Shown here: positions 29,617 through 36,550 of the stretch, piece after piece | How positions within the stretch are numbered: position 1 is the stretch's first letter | How the letters are laid out: each line of letters opens with the position of its first letter | Origin: JAGWAJ01 sp026707615 | Lineage (GTDB): Bacteria > Acidobacteriota > Vicinamibacteria > Vicinamibacterales > UBA8438 | Length of the DNA stretch: 64,000 nt | Assembly: GCA_965207595.1 (NCBI GenBank) | Contig: CBDBMW010000013.1 | Location: forward strand, 1,302,001 to 1,366,000 | Direction: 5' to 3' | The notes under the pieces: model-generated | What the model was told of the DNA's origin: nothing | What the model saw: only the letters and a program-made list of their open reading frames with translations | Databases searched by the model: none | Position numbers and translations under genes: made by a program

Positions 29617-32118
29617 ATGCCGAGCGGGATGGCGGCGTGGGCGGCCGGGCTCGCGATTGCCTCGGTGGGACTTGGAGCGGCCCATCCGGCCGTCGCTGCG
29701 ACGCCGGTCCAGGAACGGGAGCCTCACGGCGAGCGGGCTTCCGACCCGGCGGAAGAACCGTCCGAGCGCGCCGCCCCGTGGAGCGCGGCACAGACACGGA
29801 CCACGCTCCGCCGCTACTGCCTGACCTGCCACAACGCGCGGCTGCAGACGGCCGGTCTGGCCCTCGATGCGCTGGACCCCGAGCGCATCGGCGACCGCCC
29901 TGACGTGTGGGAGAAGGTCGTCGAGAAGCTGCGGACCGGCGCCATGCCGCCGGCCGGGAGGCCACGGCCCGACCGGGCCAGCTACGCGGCGATGGCGGCC
30001 GGGCTCGAGTCGGCCCTCGACCGCGCCGCGGAAGCGGATCCCAATCCCGGCCGCAAGGCCGCCCACCGTCTCAACCGCCGCGAGTACGCGAACGCCGTGC
30101 GCGACCTGCTCGGCCTCGAGGTCGACGGCGCCGAGCTCCTGCCACCGGACGACGTCGATCACGGTTTCGACAACATGGCCGACGCGCTCTCGGTGTCGCC
30201 GGCCCTGCTCGACCGCTACATCTTCGCGGCGCGGCGGATCGCCCGCCTCGCGGTCGGCGATCCGGCCATCGGACCGGCCACGGAGACCTACGGCCTGCCC
30301 AGCATGCGCTTCCAGGACCAGCGCATGAGCGAGGACCTGCCGTTCGGGTCGCGCGGCGGCCTCGCCGTCCGTCACGACTTTCCGGCCGACGGCGAGTACG
30401 AGATCCGTATCCGGCTGCGGCGGCAGCTCTACGACTACGTGCGGGGGCTCCAGTACCGGCAGCGCCTCGAGGTGCGGGTCGACGGCGCCCGCGTGGCGGG
30501 GTTCCCCGTGGGCGGCGCGCCGGGGACCCCGCCCCCGCGAACGTTCGCGGGGGCCGTGGCCGGCGATTCGACGTGGGAGGAGTATGCGCTTCACGCCGAC
30601 GAGGGTCTCGTGTTGCGCGTCCCCGTGCGGGCGGGGTCGCGGACGGTCGGCGTCTCCTTCGTGCGGGGGCGGACCGCGCGCGACGGCGTGCTGCAGCCGC
30701 GCGCGACCGGGAAGGTGCTCGCCATCGCGGAGCGGTGGAGCTCGCCGTCGGAGGCACCCGAAGCCGCCGTCGAGCACGTGAGCATCGCCGGCCCGTTCCT
30801 CGCCGCCGGCGCCGGCGAGACCTCGACCCGACGCAACCTCTTCGTGTGCCGCCCGACCGCCTTCGCCGAGGAAACGGCGTGCGCCCGCGAGGTGCTTGCC
30901 CGCATCGCACGCCGGGCCTTCCGGCGGCCGCTCGCCGGCGCCGACGTCGAGACGCTGCTGGCGTTCTTCGAGGCGGGACGCGCCGACGGCGGCTTCGATG
31001 CCGGGATCCGCCGGGGACTGGAGAGCATCCTCGTCGATCCCGAGTTCCTGTTCCGGTTGGAGCGGGAGCCGGACGGGCCCGCGCGTCCCGTCCATCCGAT
31101 CAGCGATCCGGAGCTGGCGTCGCGGCTCTCATTCTTCCTCTGGAGCAGCATTCCGGACGACGAACTGCTCGACGCCGCCGCCGCGGGGACGCTGCGCGAG
31201 CCCGCCGTGCTCGAGGCCCAGGTCCGGCGCATGCTGGCCGATTCGCGCGCCGCGGCGCTCGTGGACGGCTTCGTCATGCAGTGGCTCGCCCTGCGCACGC
31301 TGCCCGCCGTCGTTCCGACGCCGGAGCTCTTTCCGGAGTTCGACGACAACCTGCGCGAGGCCTTCGCGCGCGAGACCGAGCTCTTCGTGGGCAGTCAGAT
31401 CCGCGAGGACCGCAGCCTGCTCGACCTGTTGCGCGCCGACTACACCTTCGTCAACGAGCGGCTGGCCCGGCACTACGGCATTCCGAAGGTGTACGGCAAC
31501 CGCTTCCGGCGGGTGAGGTTCGCCGACGGCGCCCGCGGGGGCCTGCTCGGTCAGGGCAGCATCCTCACCGTCACCTCCTACCCGACCCGCACGTCGCCGG
31601 TGCTGCGCGGGCACTGGCTGCTCGAGCACGTGCTCGGAGCGCCGCCGCCGCCCCCGCCTCCCGACGTGCCGGCGCTTCCGGACCGGGGCGAGGCGGGACG
31701 TCCGGCGTCGGTGCGCGAGCGGCTGGAGCGGCATCGCCAGAACGCGGTCTGCGCGAGCTGCCACGCGTCGATGGATCCGCTCGGCTTCGGCCTCGAGCAC
31801 TTCGACGCGATCGGCCGCTGGCGCCCGGCGGGCGAGGCAGGCAGCCCGATCGACGCTTCGGGCGTCCTTCCGGACGGCACGGCGTTCCGCGGGCTCTCCG
31901 GACTGCGGGAGGTCCTGCTGGAGCGCCGCGAGCAGTTCGTCCGCACCGTTACGGAGAAGCTCACGACCTACGCTCTCGGCCGCGGCCTCGAGCACTACGA
32001 CATGCCGGCCGTCCGCCGGATCGTGCGGGAAGCGGCCGACGACGACTACCGCTGGTCGTCGCTCGTGCTGGGCATCGTCCGCAGCCTTCCGTTTCAGATG
32101 CGGAGCTCCGAATCATGA
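29617..32118 (+). CDS. DUF1592/DUF1588/DUF1585 cytochrome-type protein, copy 1
   Basis: An 833-residue exported protein with signal sequence MPSGMAAWAAGLAIASVGLG. A c-type heme motif CLTCH is at 68-72 and a second, CASCH, at 712-716. Between them are the blocks of the planctomycete-cytochrome family: HRLNRREYANAVRDLLGLEVD with LLPPDDVDHGFDNMADAL (DUF1587), an RRAFRRPLAGADVETLL segment (DUF1595), LASRLSFFLWSSIPDDELLDAA (DUF1592), LLGQGSILTVTSYPTRTSPVLRGHW (DUF1588) and the C-terminal DUF1585. Such proteins are periplasmic heme proteins proposed to act in breakdown of complex polymers; the reaction is not established. The stop overlaps the DUF1552 start by ATGA. A second copy of this operon lies at 44895. 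Confidence 0.9.
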   Translation: MPSGMAAWAAGLAIASVGLGAAHPAVAATPVQEREPHGERASDPAEEPSERAAPWSAAQTRTTLRRYCLTCHNARLQTAGLALDALDPERIGDRPDVWEKVVEKLRTGAMPPAGRPRPDRASYAAMAAGLESALDRAAEADPNPGRKAAHRLNRREYANAVRDLLGLEVDGAELLPPDDVDHGFDNMADALSVSPALLDRYIFAARRIARLAVGDPAIGPATETYGLPSMRFQDQRMSEDLPFGSRGGLAVRHDFPADGEYEIRIRLRRQLYDYVRGLQYRQRLEVRVDGARVAGFPVGGAPGTPPPRTFAGAVAGDSTWEEYALHADEGLVLRVPVRAGSRTVGVSFVRGRTARDGVLQPRATGKVLAIAERWSSPSEAPEAAVEHVSIAGPFLAAGAGETSTRRNLFVCRPTAFAEETACAREVLARIARRAFRRPLAGADVETLLAFFEAGRADGGFDAGIRRGLESILVDPEFLFRLEREPDGPARPVHPISDPELASRLSFFLWSSIPDDELLDAAAAGTLREPAVLEAQVRRMLADSRAAALVDGFVMQWLALRTLPAVVPTPELFPEFDDNLREAFARETELFVGSQIREDRSLLDLLRADYTFVNERLARHYGIPKVYGNRFRRVRFADGARGGLLGQGSILTVTSYPTRTSPVLRGHWLLEHVLGAPPPPPPPDVPALPDRGEAGRPASVRERLERHRQNAVCASCHASMDPLGFGLEHFDAIGRWRPAGEAGSPIDASGVLPDGTAFRGLSGLREVLLERREQFVRTVTEKLTTYALGRGLEHYDMPAVRRIVREAADDDYRWSSLVLGIVRSLPFQMRSSES

Positions 32119-33467
32119 TCATCAGCAAGCGGGTTCTGCCCCGGCGCACCGTGCTGCGCGGCCTCGGCGCCGCCCTGGCCCTGCCCATGCTCGACGGCAT
32201 GGTGCCGGCCCTGACCGCCCTCGGTCGGACCGCCGCCCGGCCCGCCCCGAGGCTGGGCGTCGTCTACGTGCCGAACGGGATCGTCATGGACCAGTGGACG
32301 CCGGCAACGGATGGCGCGGCCTTCGCCATGCCCCCGATCCTGCGCCCGCTGGAGCGCTTCCGGCGGCACGTCACGGTGGTATCGGGCCTGAGCAACAAGG
32401 GGCCGGACGACATCCACGAGACCGGCGCCACGAGCTTCCTGACCGGCGTGCCCCCGAAGCGCACGCAGGGGGCCCGGCTCGGGGCCGGCGTGTCGATGGA
32501 CCAGGTGGCGGCGCGGGAGGCGGGGCGGCACACGCAGCTCGCCTCGCTGGAGCTGGCCCTCGAGTCCGGCGACGACGTCGGCACCTGCGGGGGCGGCTAC
32601 ACCTGCGCCTACACGAACACGATCTGCTGGCGGAGCGACACGACGCCGCTCCCGATGGAGACCAACCCGCGGGCGGTCTTCGAGCGCCTGCTGGGCGACG
32701 CCGCGGGAACGGATCCCGCTGCCCGGCTGGCCCGGATCGAGCAGAACCGCAGCCTGCTCGACGCGGTGAGCGACAAGGTGGCACGGCTCCGCCGCGACCT
32801 CGGCCCGGGCGACCGCCGGAGGCTGGGGGAGTACCTCGAGGCCGTGCGCGACATCGAGCGCCGCATCCAGAAGGCGGAGGACCAGATCGACGAGCCGCTG
32901 CCCGAGATCGCGCCGCCCCCGGGCGTCCCCGCGGCGTTCGAGGAGCACGCGAAGCTGATGTTCGACCTGCAGGTGCTCGCGTACCAGGCGGACCTGACGC
33001 GGGTCGTCAGCTTCATGGTGAGCCGCGAGTACAGCGGGAGGACCTACCCCGAGATCGGGGTGCCGGAGGCGCACCACCCGACCTCGCACCACCAGAACGA
33101 CCCCGACAAGCTGGCGAAGCTGGCGCGCATCAACACCTTCCACGCGACCCTGCTCGCCTACTTCCTGGACCGCCTGCAATCGACGCCGGACGGTGACGGT
33201 ACGCTGCTCGACCACGTGGCGCTGGTGTACGGCGGCGGCCTCAGCGACGGGAACCGGCACTCGTCGGAGAACCTGCCGATCCTCGTGGTCGGCGGCGGCG
33301 CGGGCCGGCTGCGCGGCGGACGCCACGTGCGCTGTTCCGATCCGACGCCGATGTCCAACCTGCACGTGAGCCTCCTGGACCTGCTCGGCGTGCCCGGCGA
33401 GCGGTTCGGCACGAGCACCGGCCCCCTGGGGGCGTTCTCGGCCGCGGAGGCGGCCTCCATCGTCTGA
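32115..33467 (+). CDS. DUF1552 protein, Tat-exported, copy 1
   Basis: A 450-residue protein with a twin-arginine signal (PRRTVLRGLGAALALPML). It is full-length DUF1552: LGVVYVPNGIVMDQWTP near the start, SGLSNKGPDDIHETGATSFLTG, SMDQVAAREAG, then EAHHPTSHHQNDPDKLAKLARIN and GGGLSDGNRHSSENLPILVVGGG. The His-rich SHHQN and SDGNRH blocks resemble the metal sites of the alkaline-phosphatase/DUF1501 superfamily. These genes are almost always partnered with DUF1592 cytochromes, as here with a four-base overlap, implying an obligate functional pair. The reaction is unknown. Tat export suggests it folds with a cofactor before secretion. Confidence 0.9.
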   Translation: MIISKRVLPRRTVLRGLGAALALPMLDGMVPALTALGRTAARPAPRLGVVYVPNGIVMDQWTPATDGAAFAMPPILRPLERFRRHVTVVSGLSNKGPDDIHETGATSFLTGVPPKRTQGARLGAGVSMDQVAAREAGRHTQLASLELALESGDDVGTCGGGYTCAYTNTICWRSDTTPLPMETNPRAVFERLLGDAAGTDPAARLARIEQNRSLLDAVSDKVARLRRDLGPGDRRRLGEYLEAVRDIERRIQKAEDQIDEPLPEIAPPPGVPAAFEEHAKLMFDLQVLAYQADLTRVVSFMVSREYSGRTYPEIGVPEAHHPTSHHQNDPDKLAKLARINTFHATLLAYFLDRLQSTPDGDGTLLDHVALVYGGGLSDGNRHSSENLPILVVGGGAGRLRGGRHVRCSDPTPMSNLHVSLLDLLGVPGERFGTSTGPLGAFSAAEAASIV

Positions 33468-33495
33468 CCCCAGGGGCCCGAGGGGGACGGGAAGC

Positions 33496-35016
33496 ATGCG
33501 CGCCGCCGCGGTCGGACTGGCTTCGTTGGCCCTCGTGGCGTCGGCATCCCGGCCGGCCCCGGCACAGCCGGCCGACCTCCGGCTGGTTGAGGCGGTACGC
33601 GCCGGGGACTTGGCAGCCGCGCGCGAGTTGCTCGCGGACGGGGCCGACGCGGACGTCGCGCAGCGCGACGGCGCGACAGCGCTCCATTGGGCGGCGTACC
33701 GCGACGACCTCTCGGCGGCGAGGCTGCTGCTCGGCGCCGGCGCGGCGGCCGGGGCGGCGAACGAGCTCGGCGTGACCGCGCTCCACCTGGCGTGCGAGAA
33801 CGGCAGCGGCGAGCTGGTGCGCGCCCTGCTGGCCGCCGGCGCCGATGCGCGGGCGGCGCTCCCGAGCGGCGAGACGGCGCTGATGACGGCGGCCCGGGCG
33901 GGCGCCGCGGACGCCGTGGCGGCGCTCGTGGCGCACGGCGCCGACGTGAACGCCCGCGAGTCGATCGAAGGCCAGACCGCGCTGATGTGGGCGGTGTCGG
34001 AGCGGCACCCCGAGGTGGTGGCGGTGCTGATCGAAGCCGGCGCCGACGTGCACGAACGGTCCCGGGTGCGGCCCGTGGTGACGGCGAGGTCCGCCCGCAC
34101 CGCCGGCGAGGGCGCGGTAGCCGTCGTGCCGGAGGGCGGGTTCTCGCCCCTCCTGTTCGCGGCGCGCAGCGGCGACCCGGATGCGGCCCGGCGGCTGCTG
34201 GCGGCGGGCGCCGATCCGCACGACGCCGCGCCGGACGGCGCCAGCGCCCTCGTCGTGGCCGCGCACAGCGGCCATGGTGCGCTGGCCCGCCTGCTGCTCG
34301 AGGCGGGCGCCGACCCGAACGCGGCCGAGGCGGGGTACGCGCCGCTGCACGCGGCCATCCTCCGCGGCGACGCCGCCCTGGTCGGCGCGCTGCTCGCCCA
34401 CGGTGCGGATCCCGACGCCCGCCTCGTGCGCGGGACGCGCTACGCGCGGCAGGGCAAGCTGTTCGCTCTCGACATGGAGTGGGCGGGCGCGACGCCGTTC
34501 TTCCTCGCGGCCAAGTTCGGCCGCGGGGACATCATGCGGCGGCTGGCGGAGAGCGGAGCGGATCCGGGCATCGGCCTCGACGGCGGCGTCACCCCCCTCA
34601 TGGTGGCGGCGGGACTGCTCACGCGGGGGTTCGGCCGGGCCGGCAAGGACCGCCTGGGGCGGGAGATGGACTCGGCCGAGATGGAGGCCGCCCTGCGGCA
34701 GGACGCCGATCGGCGCCGGGTGATGGGCAGCGGGATCGATGCCGTCCGCGTCGCCGTCGAGCTGGGCGCGGATGTCAACGCAGCCAGCGACACCGGCGAC
34801 ACGGCGCTCCATGCGGCCGCGTTCCACGGCTTCGAGAGCGTCGTCGAGTACCTTGCCGGCCGCGGCGCGGACCTCGACGCGCGGAACGGCCGCGGCGAGA
34901 CGCCGCTCGCCAGGGCGCTCGACGCGCGGGCCCCCGCGCGGCTCACCCGGAGCCTGACCGACTACTCCGCGACCCGCATGGCGGACGTGTTGCGGGCGTT
35001 GGGGGCGACCGAATAG
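33496..35016 (+). CDS. secreted ankyrin-repeat protein, copy 1
   Basis: A 506-residue protein with a signal peptide (MRAAAVGLASLALVASASRPAPAQ) and ten or more ankyrin repeats with the consensus G.TALHWAA...A..LL.AGAD (e.g. ATALHWAAYRDDLSAARLLLGAGA, GETALMTAARAGAADAVAALVAHGADVN). A longer insert near 300-420 contains RGTRYARQGKLFALDMEWAGATPFFLAAKFG. Ankyrin repeats bind proteins; the signal peptide places it outside the cytoplasm, so a partner among the exported neighbours is likely. It follows the DUF1552 gene by 28 bases on the same strand, probably in the same transcript. The paralogous gene at 43017 is beside the second DUF1592-DUF1552 pair. Confidence 0.85.
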   Translation: MRAAAVGLASLALVASASRPAPAQPADLRLVEAVRAGDLAAARELLADGADADVAQRDGATALHWAAYRDDLSAARLLLGAGAAAGAANELGVTALHLACENGSGELVRALLAAGADARAALPSGETALMTAARAGAADAVAALVAHGADVNARESIEGQTALMWAVSERHPEVVAVLIEAGADVHERSRVRPVVTARSARTAGEGAVAVVPEGGFSPLLFAARSGDPDAARRLLAAGADPHDAAPDGASALVVAAHSGHGALARLLLEAGADPNAAEAGYAPLHAAILRGDAALVGALLAHGADPDARLVRGTRYARQGKLFALDMEWAGATPFFLAAKFGRGDIMRRLAESGADPGIGLDGGVTPLMVAAGLLTRGFGRAGKDRLGREMDSAEMEAALRQDADRRRVMGSGIDAVRVAVELGADVNAASDTGDTALHAAAFHGFESVVEYLAGRGADLDARNGRGETPLARALDARAPARLTRSLTDYSATRMADVLRALGATE

Positions 35017-35030
35017 CCCTCGGAGGGACC

Positions 35031-36041
35031 GTGTCGTCGCCCGACCGGCAACCCGGCGGCCCCGCGGACGGGTGGCGCGAGCACGCCACCCTGGAGGACG
35101 TCCGCTACGCCTACCGGCTGTTCCTGAAACGCCTGCCCGATGCCGACGGATTCGCGAACTACGAGCGGCTCGTGGCGCGCGGGCTGGCGCTGGACGACCT
35201 GATCCGGGGCTTCGCCAACTCGGAAGAGGCCAACGCCGACCGGCGGCCGCTGGCGATCGACCTGGGCGGCTACCGGGTCTGCGTGCAGCCGCGCGACGCC
35301 GACTTCGCGCGGGCCATCATCGCCACGCACGACTACGAGCCGCACGTGCGGCGCGCGGTCCGCGACCGGCTCGACCCCGGGGACGTGGTCGTCGACATCG
35401 GCGCCAACGTGGGGTGCATCGCCCTGCTGGCGGCGACGGTCGTCGGAGAGGGCGGGTCGGTCGTGGCGGTCGAGCCGAACCCCGACAATCTCCAGATGCT
35501 GTACGCCGGCATCGTGCTCAACGAAGTCGCCAACGTGCGGGTCCTGCCGCACGCCGCCTCCGTCCGGTCGGAGGTGCGGTCGCTGAGCCGCGACACCTCC
35601 AACACGAACCTGGTTGCCACCCAGGCCCCCGGGCGGTGCATGTACACGCAGACGGTAGTGCTGGACGAGGTGCTGGCGTCCCTGCCGCGGCTCGACCTGG
35701 TGAAGATGGACGTGGAGGGCCACGAGATCGATGCGTTCGACGGCTTCCGGGCCTCGATCGAGCGGCACCGGCCCGCGCTCGTCGTCGAGTTCAACCCGCG
35801 CTGTCTCGTGGACCTCGAGCAGCGCGAGCCGGCCGAGCTGCTCGATCGGCTCCTCGCCCTCTACCCGAGCGTCCGGGCCACCAGCGCGTTCGGCGACGAC
35901 GAGCGCTTCGCCAGGACCGCCGATCTGCTCGACTACTGGCGCGTCCGGGAGCGCGAGGTGACCGCGGCCGGTCTGCTGCCGGCCGGCCTGCTGCACTTCG
36001 ACCTCATCGCCGAGCGGGGCCGTCCCCGCCGTCTCGCCTGA
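35031..36041 (+). CDS. FkbM-family SAM-dependent methyltransferase
   Basis: A 336-residue protein. Residues about 110-290 are the FkbM Rossmann methyltransferase: motif I VVVDIGANVGCIALLAA, then VVAVEPNPDNLQML, and LDLVKMDVEGHEIDAFDG near the active region. The N-terminal ~75 residues (YAYRLFLKRLPDADGFANYERLVARGLALDDLIRGFANSEE) look like a DUF4214-type helical module often fused to glycan-modifying enzymes. Family members O-methylate sugars or polyketides; decoration of surface polysaccharide is plausible. GTG 35031 is chosen for GGAGG five bases upstream, 14 bases after the ankyrin gene. Whether it shares that transcript's function is unclear. Confidence 0.8.
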   Translation: MSSPDRQPGGPADGWREHATLEDVRYAYRLFLKRLPDADGFANYERLVARGLALDDLIRGFANSEEANADRRPLAIDLGGYRVCVQPRDADFARAIIATHDYEPHVRRAVRDRLDPGDVVVDIGANVGCIALLAATVVGEGGSVVAVEPNPDNLQMLYAGIVLNEVANVRVLPHAASVRSEVRSLSRDTSNTNLVATQAPGRCMYTQTVVLDEVLASLPRLDLVKMDVEGHEIDAFDGFRASIERHRPALVVEFNPRCLVDLEQREPAELLDRLLALYPSVRATSAFGDDERFARTADLLDYWRVREREVTAAGLLPAGLLHFDLIAERGRPRRLA

Positions 36042-36073
36042 GCGGGGCCGTGCGGCGGGCGTTGGGTCGAGGG

Positions 36074-36523
36074 CTACTCGTCGGTGGTCGTGGCCTCGCT
36101 CGCCTCGAGCGCCACGATGAAGTCGATGTCGATCGCCCCCTCGCGGAGCTCGATGGCGGCCTGGTACTCGTCGGAGTGCCAGAAGTCGAGCAGCGCCTGC
36201 ATCGAGCGGAACCGCTCGATGGTCACGCCGCCATCGTCGTAGGGCCACGCGCCCTCCAGGACTTCCAGCCCGTCGCCCACGTCGGCCCGGGCGAGTATCT
36301 CGACGCCCGCCTCGCTCGCCCCCGGCCCGGCCGCCTCGCCGTACGCGGCCAGCGGCTCCGGATCGAGGACCTTGGAGCTGACGATCAGGTAGGCCGCCTT
36401 CTCGCCGGCGACCGCCGAGGCGTGGGCCTCGGTGTCCCCGAGCTCCGCCGCCGCGTAGCCGAGCCCGAAGACGGCGACGAGTCCCAGGGCGTAGATCGAG
36501 CGTGTGCGGGTCTGCTTCTGCAT
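36074..36523 (-). CDS. exported DUF1330 domain protein
   Basis: A 149-residue protein with an N-terminal signal or anchor (RSIYALGLVAVFGLGYAAAELG) and a ferredoxin-like DUF1330 domain: AAYLIVSSKVLDPEPLAAYGEAAGP, VLEGAWPYDDGGVTIERF and LLDFWHSDEYQAAIELREG. DUF1330 proteins are dimeric alpha-beta barrel relatives of unknown activity, usually cytosolic; the leader here is unusual. It follows the multiheme cytochrome gene by 27 bases on the same strand, so the two are probably co-transcribed. It converges with the methyltransferase gene, 32 bases apart. Confidence 0.8.
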   Translation of the reverse strand: MQKQTRTRSIYALGLVAVFGLGYAAAELGDTEAHASAVAGEKAAYLIVSSKVLDPEPLAAYGEAAGPGASEAGVEILARADVGDGLEVLEGAWPYDDGGVTIERFRSMQALLDFWHSDEYQAAIELREGAIDIDFIVALEASEATTTDE

Positions 36524-36550
36524 CGGTTGTCCTCCCGGTCCGGCCGGCGC